Positions 17,937-26,788 of a DNA stretch of 64,000 nt are shown one piece after another. The notes under the pieces were generated by a model that did not search any database, was not told where the DNA came from, and saw only the letters and a list, made by a program, of their open reading frames with translations. The DNA is taken from NCBI RefSeq assembly GCF_001956985.1, contig NZ_CP019082.1:2852001-2916000 (forward strand), written 5' to 3'. Each line of letters opens with the position of its first letter. The first letter of the stretch is position 1. The stretch comes from Paludisphaera borealis (lineage in GTDB: Bacteria; Planctomycetota; Planctomycetia; Isosphaerales; Isosphaeraceae). Both the position numbers and the translations under genes were made by a program.

Positions 17937-18140
17937 TCACTTGATGGGTTTCCCTCCGGCTTTCGACTTCTCCTTCTGCTTCTCCATGTATCCTCCCATG
18001 GCTTTCAAAACGGCGTCTTCCTTCTGCTTGTCGACCTTGACCTGGGTTCCCGATTCATCGCCTCCACAGCCGCCGGCGGGTGCCAGGAAGCCAACGAGCA
18101 CGCCCACAATCAACAAGCGTCGCATACCACGACTCGGCAT
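17937..18140 (-). CDS. Very small lipoprotein upstream of DUF1559 gene
   Basis: 67 residues. I start it at ATG 18140 because GAGGTG lies about 8 nt upstream and the resulting N-terminus is a compact lipoprotein signal, MPSRGMRRLLIVGVLVGFLA, with cysteine in APAGGC. The mature chain is only about 40 residues and strongly charged (QVKVDKQKEDAVLKAMGGYM then KQKEKSKAGGKP). The gene precedes the DUF1559 gene by 185 nt on the same strand. Short lysine-rich lipoproteins beside DUF1559 genes are recurrent in planctomycetes. Function unknown. Confidence 0.65.
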   Translation of the reverse strand: MPSRGMRRLLIVGVLVGFLAPAGGCGGDESGTQVKVDKQKEDAVLKAMGGYMEKQKEKSKAGGKPIK

Positions 18141-18499
18141 GGGTAACACCTCATGTGCGGACATCGAAATAATTGGATCACGAGCCCGGGACAGGTTGAG
18201 CAAATGTTGACAAACTGGTTGAGCCGGAGCAAGAGGTAAGTCGGCGTTTCTTTTGGCCGATCTGAGCCGATTCCCGCCAACCCTTACCAATTCGTAAAGG
18301 CGCGGCACGGAACGCCCGGACCTGCAGTGGGATACCGCCCGGGATCTCATTCGCGTGGGCTTGCGGACTACCCCTCACCCACTCTTTCAGTTGCTTTCGG
18401 CACTTCAGGCGCAGACGCTGGCCACCCGCGGCTCGATGACCGAGCCGCGCCGAAGCGTCCCGCTTCCGTGCGGGAACTATTGGGTTTGCTCCGCTTGCG
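18141..18499. other. Intergenic region, no feature seen
   Basis: 359 bp between the small lipoprotein gene and the 3' end of the quinone reductase gene. It should carry the lipoprotein promoter. No clear hexamers, repeats or RNA genes are visible. Confidence 0.35.
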
Positions 18500-19489
18500 T
18501 CACACCGTGACGACGACCTTGCCGACCTGCTGGTTCGACTCCAGGTAGCGGTGGGCCTCGACGATCTCGTCGAGCGGGAACGTCCTGGCGATGAGCGGCT
18601 TGAAGCCGCCGTCGGCGAGCCCTTCGTTGATGAATCGCGTGGCGCGCTCGAGCCGATCGGGGTCGCTCGTGATCTCCATCATCACGTACCCGCGAAGGGT
18701 GAGCCACCGGCCCAGGACGTCGAACAACGGGAGTGGCGTCGGCTCGGTGCTCAGGGCGCCGTAGAGGAAGATGATGCCGAGCTGGGCCGTCGCCTTCGCG
18801 AGCTTCGTCAAGGTCGGGCCGCCGACGGGGTCGAACACGACCCGCGCCCCCTTGCCGCCCGTGAGCCCGAGAACCTCCTTGACCAGGTCCTGCTCGTCGG
18901 AGGCGATCACATGGGCCGCGCCCGCGTCGACGAGCGCCTGCCGCTTCGCCGAACCGCGCGTCAGTGCGACGGGGATGGCCCCAACCCTGTTCGCGATCTG
19001 GATGGCGGCGAGGCCGACGCTGCTGGACGCGGCCGGGATCACGAGCGTGTCGCCCTTCGTCAGCCCGGCGATGTCGATGAGCGCGCCGTAGGCGGTGATG
19101 TACTGCATCCAGACCGCCGCCGCGTCGACCCAGGAGAGCGACGCGGGATGATGGACCACCGCATGGACCGGCGCGTTCGCCAGCTCGCCGTAAAGTCCGT
19201 AATCGTTCAGCGAGAAACTCGGGATGGTGCTGACGGCGTCGCCGACCTTGAACCCCTGGACGCCCGGCCCGACCGCCGCGACCGTCCCGGCCGCCTCATA
19301 ACCGAGCCGAGCGGGAAGCTTGGGGTCTTCGAGATACTGCCCCCTCCGAAACATCGCCTCCGCGCGGTTGAGCCCCAGCGCCTTGACGCGGATCTGGACC
19401 TCTCCCTTTCCAGGAGGCGGCACGTCCAGCTCCTCGATCTTCAGAACTTCGGGCCCGCCGGTCTCGTGAAATCGCACGACTCTGGCCAT
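18500..19489 (-). CDS. Zinc-independent NAD(P)H:quinone oxidoreductase-like protein (MDR superfamily)
   Basis: 329 residues when started at ATG 19489, preceded by AGGAG at 7-8 nt. The N-terminal GroES-like domain begins ARVVRFHETGGPEVLKIEEL, typical of quinone oxidoreductases (QOR/MDR), and contains GYEAAGTVAAVGPGVQGFKVGD. The nucleotide-binding Rossmann part has AASSSVGLAAIQIANRVGAI, which replaces the usual GGVG motif with SSSVG. The catalytic-zinc cysteines of classical alcohol dehydrogenases are absent. The enzyme probably reduces quinones or enones with NADPH in the cytoplasm. It stands alone, divergent from the following outer-membrane protein gene. Confidence 0.9.
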   Translation of the reverse strand: MARVVRFHETGGPEVLKIEELDVPPPGKGEVQIRVKALGLNRAEAMFRRGQYLEDPKLPARLGYEAAGTVAAVGPGVQGFKVGDAVSTIPSFSLNDYGLYGELANAPVHAVVHHPASLSWVDAAAVWMQYITAYGALIDIAGLTKGDTLVIPAASSSVGLAAIQIANRVGAIPVALTRGSAKRQALVDAGAAHVIASDEQDLVKEVLGLTGGKGARVVFDPVGGPTLTKLAKATAQLGIIFLYGALSTEPTPLPLFDVLGRWLTLRGYVMMEITSDPDRLERATRFINEGLADGGFKPLIARTFPLDEIVEAHRYLESNQQVGKVVVTV

Positions 19490-19825
19490 GGCTGACTCCT
19501 GATGAAGGTCGATCACGGAGAAACCTGCCGGCATTCTAGCAAGCCGGGCAATGCGGGGCCCGGCAGCCAGGCGGAGCGGTCGCCGGGGAAGGTCACTCGA
19601 CGACGGCCGTCGATTACGCGAGCCTGACGAACCGATTAAGACATCGCGATTTCACGGCCTTGATCGAAATCGGGCCAATTCGCAACTGTCCTCTGACCGA
19701 AGAGATATGAAGAATTGTCAGGTCGCTCCGCCCCCAGGGCGACCGATGCCTACCTTCGGCGGACTTACGGGCACCCGGATTGAACCGTGGGGATGCTCGA
19801 AATCCCATACTCAGAGAGTAGACCA
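19490..19825. other. Divergent intergenic region
   Basis: 336 bp between divergently transcribed genes; both promoters are expected here. The block at about 19665-19730 is more AT-rich. No unambiguous promoter or structured RNA is visible. Confidence 0.35.
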
Positions 19826-21004
19826 ATGGCAGGAAGCCAGACTCTTCGCCTGCGAGGTGGCCAGTTCGCAGCCGTACTCGCCGCAGCTTTCCTGACGTCC
19901 GTGGGTGGCGCCCGGGCGCAAAACTCGTCCCCACCGTTACCCCCGACGGGGACGCCAACCGCACGTGCCGACGAGATTGTCGACGAGATCGTCGACAGCG
20001 TGACGGCGTCAGAGGTGATGCCCACGCCGACGACCGTCCCCGGGCCCGCGCACTACCCCGGCCATGGCGGGGCACCGACGACGCCCCGGGTCGAGATGGG
20101 GCTCTTCGACACGATCACCGAGTCGCTCTTCGGCGACGCCTCCGCCCCGGGCAAGTGGCGGCCGCTGTCGCTCGGCAACTTCTTCAGCGAGGGCTGGTTG
20201 GAACCCTGGGCCGGCGGCCCCGCCGGGCAGTCGGGCCTGACGCCGCGGCACGGGTGGCTGGGATCGTTCGAAGGCGTCTTCTACCGGCTCTGGCTTGTGA
20301 ACGGGACTTACCAGAACAACCTGAACAAGCCATTCGGGGGGAATGGATACCGGGGTGACTACTCCGTCTTCCTGCCCTTCAGTCGCCGGTTCGAGTTGTT
20401 TCTCAACGTGCCGTTCGTCGTCGCCAACGGGACCGAGGACCCGAGGCGCGGCTACCGGTCGGACTTCGGCGACATGTCCATCGCCGGGTCGTTCCTGCTC
20501 TCGGAGAGCAAGGCGTTTACACAGTTGTTCACCCTCGGCACGATCGTGCCGACGGGGCAGACCGGGACGGGAGGGAAGCTGATGACCGTGTTCCCACGTT
20601 ACTCGTTCTGGGGCAACCCGGGCGGTGCCTGGGTGGTGCGTGGCGGGACTGGGGTGAATGTCCCGCTGAACAAGAACGACCAGCGGGGGGCCCCGGTGAC
20701 CACGCCAGGGGGACAACTGATGTTCGGCGAGTCGAGCGCCCAGACGACGTACAACGCCGACCTGGCGATCGGCCGCTACTTCACGCCGCATGATGTCCCG
20801 TTCGGCGACCTCGTGCTCTATGCCAACTGCAACGTCGTCATCCCGCTGGAGGATCGCGGTCGGCCCGCCTACGTCGGGGTCGGCCCCGGCACGCGGTTCC
20901 AGATCACCGGCAACTGGTGGTTCCTGCATTACTGGGAGTTCCCCCTGGTCGGACCGCAAGCGTTCGACTACTCGATGCAGACCGCCATCGTGAAGGCGTG
21001 GTGA
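19826..21004 (+). CDS. Probable outer-membrane beta-barrel protein (transporter/porin-like)
   Basis: 392 residues from ATG 19826; GTG 19787 and ATG 19793 are in-frame alternatives, but 19826 gives the best signal peptide, ending GGARA|QN. After a Pro/Thr-rich linker the protein has alternating aromatic strands such as RFELFLNVPFVVANG, FTQLFTLGTIVPTGQTGTGG and LMTVFPRYSFWGNPGGAW, and ends in the aromatic residue W (AIVKAW). This pattern fits an outer-membrane barrel related to the putative transporter families annotated near phenol-degradation MetA-like proteins. Substrate unknown. Confidence 0.75.
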   Translation: MAGSQTLRLRGGQFAAVLAAAFLTSVGGARAQNSSPPLPPTGTPTARADEIVDEIVDSVTASEVMPTPTTVPGPAHYPGHGGAPTTPRVEMGLFDTITESLFGDASAPGKWRPLSLGNFFSEGWLEPWAGGPAGQSGLTPRHGWLGSFEGVFYRLWLVNGTYQNNLNKPFGGNGYRGDYSVFLPFSRRFELFLNVPFVVANGTEDPRRGYRSDFGDMSIAGSFLLSESKAFTQLFTLGTIVPTGQTGTGGKLMTVFPRYSFWGNPGGAWVVRGGTGVNVPLNKNDQRGAPVTTPGGQLMFGESSAQTTYNADLAIGRYFTPHDVPFGDLVLYANCNVVIPLEDRGRPAYVGVGPGTRFQITGNWWFLHYWEFPLVGPQAFDYSMQTAIVKAW

Positions 21005-21437
21005 TTCAAAAGCCGTATTGTCGTTGCGCCGGCGGTGCCTGGAACGCCCGAGACGCCGCCGGTCCCAGAAATCGAGTCGCGCTCGGGGTCACATCAGCCC
21101 GCCCGGGAGGCATCCAACGCCGCCCGGGCGGTTTGCCATTTTATTGGAAAGCTGGCGGACTTCTCGACAAACGGCCACGACCTGCCGCCCGCTTCTTGTC
21201 CGTCTGTCGTCCCCAGGTCAACCTCCGCACCGGGGATCGTGTCCGCGTAGGCGTCGCGATCACGGATCGGCCGCGCATTTATGATATTCACAAATCTTTT
21301 GCCAATTACTGCGATTGTCTCGACTTTGAGGGTGGGGCGCATTAGGGTGGCGCGGACGGGCCTATGCGACATCGCGTTGCACAGGGAGAGTGGAGTTTCT
21401 TCGCGAGCGCATGCGGCTCCGAATGGGAGAATCCATC
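21005..21437. other. Intergenic region with an AT-rich segment
   Basis: 433 bp. An AT-rich patch at about 21277-21312 includes TATGAT at 21280-21285, a possible -10 for the glycine-rich gene, but its -35 is poor. Nothing else is recognisable. Confidence 0.3.
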
Positions 21438-21830
21438 ATGACGCGCACCTTGAGGGGGAGTCTGCTGATCGCCTCGATGCTGATCGTCGCGTGGGCGACG
21501 ACTTCGGAGGCGTGCCACCGGCGTCGGGCCAGGCCGACTACGACGTACTGTAATTCGGGGGCTACCTACGGGGCGGCTGCCTACACGGGCGCCACGGGCC
21601 AGTACGACGCCTCGGGAAACTACGTCACAACTGGTGGGGGCTACTACGGCGGCGGATACACCGGCGGCACGGCCGGCTATCCCGGCGGGTACACCGGCGG
21701 CACGGCCGGCTATCCCGGCGGGTACGACTTCGGCCGGCCCGGCTACAACCCGGGAGGCCTCGGCGGGCCGGCGTCCGGGCTGGGGGTGCGGCCCGGCCTG
21801 GGCGTCGGCGGCTTCGGCCCGGGACGCTGA
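21438..21830 (+). CDS. Small secreted Gly/Tyr-rich repeat protein
   Basis: 130 residues from ATG 21438, preceded by GGGAGAA. The signal peptide covers about residues 1-25 (hydrophobic core LLIASMLIVAWATTSEA). The mature chain starts CHRRRARPTTTYC and becomes dominated by Gly, Tyr and Pro, with an 11-residue motif YTGGTAGYPGG present twice in tandem. Such low-complexity exported proteins are typical of structural or adhesive surface material. No enzymatic motif is present. It is probably monocistronic. Confidence 0.7.
   Translation: MTRTLRGSLLIASMLIVAWATTSEACHRRRARPTTTYCNSGATYGAAAYTGATGQYDASGNYVTTGGGYYGGGYTGGTAGYPGGYTGGTAGYPGGYDFGRPGYNPGGLGGPASGLGVRPGLGVGGFGPGR
21657..21722 (+). repeat. Two perfect 33-bp tandem repeats inside the Gly-rich gene
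   Basis: Units at 21657-21689 and 21690-21722 are identical and encode YTGGTAGYPGG twice. The identity at nucleotide level suggests recent duplication by slippage, so copy number may vary between strains. Confidence 0.9.
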
Positions 21831-22266
21831 TCGGATTCAGGTTCTCCGATCACCCTGCGGAAGCGAGCCGACCTGGAGCTACGGGCTCTTCGGCGGCGGC
21901 GGCGCCGACGGTGGTGGTCGGATGATGGTTGCCGCCGCCGGCTGCCACGCGGCCGGCGGTAGGTGAGGAGATTTGCACGTCGACCGGTGCGGCCGGGCGT
22001 CACACCGGTGGCGACCCGGCCGTTCGTTTGGGTCGAACGGACAAAATCGTTGGTCCCGCGGGGCGATTCGCCTAGCGGCCCAGAAGAGGGACGGGCCATA
22101 AAGAAGGACCCAGCTCTCTTAGGGTCCAAGAAGGCAAGAGGAGGGACCCAGCGCTTTTGCTACCTCGGAGCAAGAAGAGGAACGGAGCGCTCTTACCAGG
22201 AGCAGGCCAAGGCCTGGACTGCCCCCCTTTTTCCGCGTAAGTTCACAGACCGCCGGAGGATAGCGC
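21831..22266. other. Intergenic region with small hairpin-forming strings
   Basis: 436 bp upstream of the MsrB gene. GGACCC (22106-22111) can pair with GGGTCC (22122-22127). The 13-mer GCGCTTTTGCTAC at 22151-22163 recurs at 29828-29840 in the accessory region. The region is purine-rich on the plus strand from about 22075 to 22205. No ORF is convincing. Confidence 0.4.
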
Positions 22267-22845
22267 GTGGAATCGCCCAGGATCTTGTCCCGTCCGATCC
22301 GATGGCAGACGGCCGTCGTCATGATCGGCCTCGCCGTCGCTGGATGCAATGCAACTGACCGGCCGGAGGAGAGGGCCGCCGGCCGGTCGCCGTCCCCCCC
22401 CATTGCAGGAGCCGCCGAGATGCCGCCCGCAGAGAACGCCAAGCCGGACGCCGCCCAAGGCAAGTACAACCCTCTCTCGCCCGAGGAAGCTCGGGTGATC
22501 CTCGGGAAGGGAACGCAGCGGGCGTTCACCGGCGAGTACACCGATCTCAAAGACCCGGGCACCTACGTCTGCCGGCGTTGCAACGCGCCGCTCTATCGTT
22601 CCGACGATAAATTCGCCAGCGACTGCGGATGGCCCAGCTTCGACGATGAGATCGAGGGCTCGGTCAAGAAGGTGACGGACAGCGACGGTCAGCGGACGGA
22701 GATACTCTGCAACAACTGCGGCGGGCATCTCGGCCACGTCTTCGTGGGGGAACAGTTCACGAAGAAGAACACGCGGCACTGCGTGAACTCGGTTTCCATG
22801 AGGTTCTACCCGCAGGGCGAGCCTCTGCCGGAACTGAAAAAGTGA
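22267..22845 (+). CDS. msrB: Peptide-methionine (R)-S-oxide reductase MsrB, lipoprotein form
   Basis: 192 residues from GTG 22267, with GGAGG about 8 nt upstream. The N-terminus is a lipoprotein signal with the cysteine of LAVAGC at 27, followed by a Pro/Ala-rich linker to about 65. The MsrB domain spans about 70-187: zinc ligands CRRC (102, 105) and CNNC (148, 151), substrate motif CGWPSF (C120 is the likely resolving cysteine), and RHCVNSVSM with catalytic C172. The enzyme reduces methionine-R-sulfoxide in proteins. The lipid anchor places it outside the cytoplasm, so reductant must cross the membrane; no partner gene is adjacent. Confidence 0.95.
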   Translation: MESPRILSRPIRWQTAVVMIGLAVAGCNATDRPEERAAGRSPSPPIAGAAEMPPAENAKPDAAQGKYNPLSPEEARVILGKGTQRAFTGEYTDLKDPGTYVCRRCNAPLYRSDDKFASDCGWPSFDDEIEGSVKKVTDSDGQRTEILCNNCGGHLGHVFVGEQFTKKNTRHCVNSVSMRFYPQGEPLPELKK

Positions 22846-23151
22846 GGCGAGGCCGCCATCGCCCCGGGGCAGTCGTCTCCTGATACGATTGATCGAATGA
22901 GTGAACTCCACGGTCGCACCACCCCGCGAACTCGCCGGCCTGCTCGTCGCTCATGATGATTTCGGGAAGACGGAGGCTCGGAAGCCCATCTTTCGCGAGG
23001 GTGCCCCTTGCCGAAGACCATCAATTCGGTTACTATTTCTAGCTTTCTTCAGACTCTCCCCGCCTGATTGCGATGACGGGCCCTCCCGGACTTCGATTCG
23101 GCGTTCCGGCTCCCCCTCCCTTCCCGCCCGAACCGTGAGACGATTCCCCCG
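22846..23151. other. Intergenic region, no feature seen
   Basis: 306 bp between the MsrB gene and the ABC-F gene, transcribed in the same direction. I see no hairpin with a T-tract and no clear promoter. Confidence 0.3.
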
Positions 23152-24855
23152 ATGATCCGTTTGGTCAACGCCCACAAGAAGTTCGGCAATCAGACGATTT
23201 ACGACGGCATCGACGCCTCGATCATCCGCGGCGAGCGGATCGGTCTGCTCGGGAAGAACGGCGCGGGCAAGTCGACCCTGTTCAAGGTGTTGATGGGCCA
23301 GGAGTCGCTGGACTCCGGCGAACTGCTCCGCGACCGCAAGTGCTCGATCGGCTATCTCTCGCAGGAGATCCACCCGCTCCGCGAAGGGACGGTCTTCGAG
23401 AACATGTTGAACCACCTCGGCCCCTGGACCGAGGCCGATCTCCGGCTCAAGGAGGTCATGAAGGGGCTGGAAGCGGGCGACCCGCAAGCCCTGGACGGCT
23501 ACGACGACGCGATGGAAGCGTTCGTAGCCGCCGGCGGCTACGAGATGGAGGCCCGCGCCAAGGCGATCCTGCTGGGCCTGGGGTTCTCGGTCGCCCAGCT
23601 CGACGCGCCGGTCGCCACCCTCTCGGGAGGCTGGGCGATGCGGTTGGCGCTCGGCGGCCTGCTCGCCTTCGATCACGACATCCTGCTCCTCGACGAGCCC
23701 ACCAACCACCTCGACCTCCTCAGCGTCAAGTGGTTTGAGGAGTTCCTTCGCTCCTACCCCGGCGCGATCCTGATCACCTGCCACGACCGCGATTTCCTCG
23801 ACCGGGTCATCACCAAAACGTTCGACCTGGAACTGGGCAAGCTCAACTCCTACACCGGCAACTATTCGGCCTACCTCCCGCAGAAGGAGCATCGGCTGGC
23901 GGTCCAGCAGGCGTCGTTCGACACGCAGCAGAAGAAGATCCGCCAGATGCAGGACTTCGTCGATCGCAACCGCGCCAACGCGGCGACCGCCGGGCGGGCC
24001 CAGAGCCGGCTCAAGGCAATGGACAAGATCGAGCGGATCGACGCGCCCCGGGCTGACAACTCCTCCGTCCGAATCCGTCTGCCCGAGCCGCGTCGGAGCG
24101 GCCAGGTCGTCGCCAAATTCGCCGACGTCACCTTCTCCTATGGTGCCAAGGTGGTCTATCGCGACCTCGCCCTGGAGATCGAGCGAGGCGACAAGGTGGT
24201 GCTGGTCGGGCCCAACGGTGCCGGCAAGACGACGCTCATGAAGCTGCTGGCGGGCGTCCACACGGCGACGCGGGGCGAGGCGGCGTTCGGCAGCAACGTC
24301 TTCGCCACCTACTTCGCCCAGCACCGGGTCGAAGCGCTGGACATGAAGGCGACCGTGATCGACAACCTGCGGGAAGTCCACCCCGGTGCCAGCGAAGGCG
24401 CCTTGAGGCAGATGCTCGGCGCGTTCCTCTTCTCGGGCGACTCCGTCGATAAGTCCGTCGGGTCGCTCTCCGGCGGTGAGAAGACCCGCCTCTGCCTGGC
24501 GCGAATCCTCACCGTCGCCCACAACTTCATCATGATGGACGAGCCGACCAACCATCTCGACATCGCCAGCCGCGACCTGCTCGAAGAAGCTCTGAATGAG
24601 TATTCGGGCTCGCTCTGCTTCATCTCGCACGACGAGCACTTCATCCGCGCCGTGGCGAACAAGGTGATCGAGGTCGAGTCGGGTAAGCTGACGGTCTATC
24701 CCTGCAACTACGAGAACTACCTCTACGCCAGGCTCAAGCGGCAAGAGGCCGACAGCCCCTTCGCCGTGCTCACGCGCAGGGTCAAGCCCAAGGCCGAGGA
24801 CTCCCCCAACGGCGCCAAGCCCAGCGCCGGCCGCCGAACGTCTTCGGTCTCCTGA
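23152..24855 (+). CDS. ABC-F family ATPase (ribosome-associated type)
   Basis: 567 residues with two ABC ATPase domains and no transmembrane segment, the defining layout of the ABC-F family. Domain 1: Walker [10 protein letters not shown] (34-42), signature [11 protein letters not shown] (about 157-167), Walker [13 protein letters not shown] (177-188). A charged linker with [20 protein letters not shown] follows. Domain 2: [36 protein letters not shown]. Well-studied family members act on the ribosome as translation factors or resistance proteins. The first signature (LSGGW) departs from the more usual LSGGQ/E. The exact subgroup is not resolved here. No ribosome binding site is obvious. Confidence 0.95.
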   Translation: MIRLVNAHKKFGNQTIYDGIDASIIRGERIGLLGKNGAGKSTLFKVLMGQESLDSGELLRDRKCSIGYLSQEIHPLREGTVFENMLNHLGPWTEADLRLKEVMKGLEAGDPQALDGYDDAMEAFVAAGGYEMEARAKAILLGLGFSVAQLDAPVATLSGGWAMRLALGGLLAFDHDILLLDEPTNHLDLLSVKWFEEFLRSYPGAILITCHDRDFLDRVITKTFDLELGKLNSYTGNYSAYLPQKEHRLAVQQASFDTQQKKIRQMQDFVDRNRANAATAGRAQSRLKAMDKIERIDAPRADNSSVRIRLPEPRRSGQVVAKFADVTFSYGAKVVYRDLALEIERGDKVVLVGPNGAGKTTLMKLLAGVHTATRGEAAFGSNVFATYFAQHRVEALDMKATVIDNLREVHPGASEGALRQMLGAFLFSGDSVDKSVGSLSGGEKTRLCLARILTVAHNFIMMDEPTNHLDIASRDLLEEALNEYSGSLCFISHDEHFIRAVANKVIEVESGKLTVYPCNYENYLYARLKRQEADSPFAVLTRRVKPKAEDSPNGAKPSAGRRTSSVS

Positions 24856-25035
24856 GCCGCAATGTCCGCGAGAGGACTCCCGAACGCTCTCGGCGTCCCT
24901 GTCGCCGACGTCGGCCCTGCTCCGATTGATGGAACACGGCCCCGTCGCCGCGACGACTCCCGAACATCTCGGCTTGTCCACGAAGCCGGTGCAGGTGCCG
25001 TTAGAAACGCGACGTCCCCGTTATCCCTTCCTTAC

Positions 25036-25428
25036 TTACTCGGCCACGAGTGGAACGAGAGTGCGGAGCTTTTGGTCGCGGAGGTACAACCCGAGCCACG
25101 CGATAACGCCGATGATGACCGGCACGAAGAACATCCCGTCTTCGGCGTGGACGTGGGTCGCCACCGCGCCACCGAGGTAGGCGAGCATGAGGAGGCCGCC
25201 GAGGTAGCGGGTCTTCGGGAAGAGGTAGAGGACGAACAGAGTCAGCTCGATGACCCCAAGCGGCAGGGCGGAGGCGGCGGGGTAGTTCTTGGACCACTCC
25301 TCGATGAAGCCCTTGGGCTGTGCGATCTTGAAGAAGGCGCTGGGCAGAAACACGAGGGCGAGGATGCCCGAGAGCACCCAGCCGGTCACGAGCTGCCACT
25401 TGGGGATCGGATTCGTCATCATCTTCAT
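25036..25428 (-). CDS. DoxX-like membrane protein
   Basis: 130 residues if started at ATG 25428; ATG 25446 would add six residues, and neither has a strong ribosome binding site. Four hydrophobic helices are evident: about 10-28 (LVTGWVLSGILALVFLPSA), 49-66 (PLGVIELTLFVLYLFPK), 71-86 (LGGLLMLAYLGGAVATH) and 94-112 (FFVPVIIGVIAWLGLYLRD). The F-K-I-A-Q-P-K-G-F stretch after helix 1 matches the DoxX-like pattern. The molecular role of most family members is unknown. Divergent from the SnoaL-like gene. Confidence 0.8.
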   Translation of the reverse strand: MKMMTNPIPKWQLVTGWVLSGILALVFLPSAFFKIAQPKGFIEEWSKNYPAASALPLGVIELTLFVLYLFPKTRYLGGLLMLAYLGGAVATHVHAEDGMFFVPVIIGVIAWLGLYLRDQKLRTLVPLVAE

Positions 25429-25761
25429 CGCCCCAGAACGGTTCATTGCCGGGTTAATACGCAGCTTCTAACGCCCATTCGGACCAACTGCAAGACAGGT
25501 TCCCGGCCACGGACATCCAGCCCTTCTTGCCAATCTGGCGAAAATGCTCGACGACGTGCCTCTCCAGCGTCGTCCGCCCTTGCTCCCTGCCGCTCCCCGT
25601 TCCATACGGGATGCTGTGCGGGGAAAGGGGAAAAAGCGCAACTCAATCGACTAGCCTCCCCCGCCGCAACCTCGGCTGGGAGTACTCTTTAGGCGCCGAG
25701 GAAACCTCGGTAGGCTGGCCGGGCGTCTCAGCCTGAAGCCGAACCTTCCGGAGTGTTAGCC
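25429..25761. other. Divergent intergenic region
   Basis: 333 bp between the divergent DoxX-like and SnoaL-like genes; promoters for both must be here, but none is clear. No repeat or RNA gene seen. Confidence 0.3.
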
Positions 25762-26172
25762 GTGCCCGACAATGCCGCCATCGTCCGCCAGTTCATCAAC
25801 GAGGTCCTGAACCAGGGAGATGTCGACGGCGCCGGTCGGTTCGTGTGGGAGGACGTGGTTGAGCAGGTTCCCTTCCCAGGTCAGGGACCTGGGCTGACGG
25901 GCCTGCAGGACGTCCTGCGAGGCATGCGGTCGGCATTCCCCGATATGCACTGGACCGTCGAGGAGCAACTCGCCGACGGCGACAGCGTTCTTACCCGGTT
26001 CGTATGGACCGGAATGCATCAGGGGGAGTTCCTCGGCGTCCCGCCAACCGGACGACCAGTGACGGTTTGGGGAATGGTCATCGACCGACTGGTGGACGGG
26101 CGGATCAAGGACACCCGCATCCTCATGGACACCCTGGGTCTGATGATGCAGCTTGGGGCGATCCCGGGCTGA
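25762..26172 (+). CDS. SnoaL-like ester-cyclase/isomerase family protein
   Basis: 136 residues from GTG 25762, which has CGGAG about 9 nt upstream; an in-frame GTG at 25753 is the alternative. The fold is inferred from the alpha+beta layout of NTF2/SnoaL proteins: AAIVRQFINEVLNQGDVDG at the start, FPDMHWTVEEQLADGDSVLTRF in the middle and the GEFLGVPPTGRPVTVWGMVI block. These match the polyketide-cyclase-like group often annotated as ester cyclase. It is a small cytoplasmic enzyme or binding protein; substrate unknown. It borders the accessory region starting with the transposase remnant. Confidence 0.85.
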   Translation: MPDNAAIVRQFINEVLNQGDVDGAGRFVWEDVVEQVPFPGQGPGLTGLQDVLRGMRSAFPDMHWTVEEQLADGDSVLTRFVWTGMHQGEFLGVPPTGRPVTVWGMVIDRLVDGRIKDTRILMDTLGLMMQLGAIPG

Positions 26173-26241
26173 GCGTGAAGCAGAAGAACAGGGACTTAGC
26201 GCATTCTTGAAGCCTGGACGCTCCCGTGGAAGTTTCGAGGC

Positions 26242-26660
26242 ATGCCAAGGACCGCTCGCGCCGCCGTCGGCGGCATGATCTATCACGCCCTGAATCGGGG
26301 AAACGGCCGCGCGGCCGTCTTCCATAAAAGCCGGAGGACTACGTCGCCTTCCGGCGGGCGATCGTCGACGCTCGCGAGCGGCTGCTGCTCGACGTTCTGG
26401 GCTACTGCCTCATGACCAACCATTTCCACCTGGTGCTGCGGCCCCACGGCGACGGCGACCTCGTCGAGCGCAACCCGCTACGGGCCGATCTGGTCGAGCG
26501 GGCCGAGGACTGGCGTTGGTCGAGCCTGCCCGATTGGATTCGGGGCGACCCTCTGCTGTGGCGCGGCGAGCCCCCGCTCCGCGACGCCGCTGTACAGGAG
26601 GTCGCAAGTCGATCAATCAGCACGTCTTGCGACAATGAGTCAGAACGGCCTGCGGCTTAA
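26242..26660 (+). pseudogene. REP-associated tyrosine transposase (RAYT, Y1/IS200-like) remnant
   Basis: The frame starts MPRTARAAVGGMIYHALNRG, the characteristic RAYT N-terminus. It breaks at about 26325-26330 (CATAAAAGCC) where reading must shift to continue as PEDYVAFRRAIV. The HUH motif is present in CLMTNHFHLVLRPHGDGDL. The sequence then jumps directly to VERNPLRADLVERAEDWRWSSL, which in intact RAYTs lies roughly 55-60 residues further on. The segment carrying the YHRHY-type stretch is therefore missing, probably by a clean internal deletion. With a frameshift plus a deletion the protein cannot be functional. Its 3' end, including the stop, lies in the first 92-bp repeat. Confidence 0.9.
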
Positions 26661-26788
26661 GTTCGTGCCATTCCGCTATGTCCCCCTTTTTTCTTTCAAG
26701 TCGATCAATCAGCACGTCTTGCGACAATGAGTCAGAACGGCCTGCGGCTTAAGTTCGTGCCATTCCGCTATGTCCCCCTTTTTTCTTT
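26605..26788. repeat. Perfect 92-bp tandem duplication, with a short third partial copy
   Basis: 26605-26696 and 26697-26788 are identical over all 92 bases. Each unit begins CAAGTCGATC and ends TATGTCCCCCTTTTTTCTTT. A third partial copy of the end (TATGTCCCCCTTTTTTCTT) follows at 26788-26806. The unit contains the last codons of the transposase remnant and its downstream flank. Perfect identity indicates a recent duplication, by slippage or transposase-related repair. Confidence 0.95.

Noticed and set aside
22951-24981. Long minus-strand open frame (676 codons) across the ABC-F gene
   Set aside because: It is antisense to a gene with complete Walker and signature motifs, and its translation is Arg/Val/Asp-rich low complexity without motifs, typical of GC-rich mirror frames.
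26173-26241. Terminal inverted repeat of an intact insertion sequence
   Set aside because: No matching inverted or direct target repeat was found at the other end; RAYT elements generally lack them.
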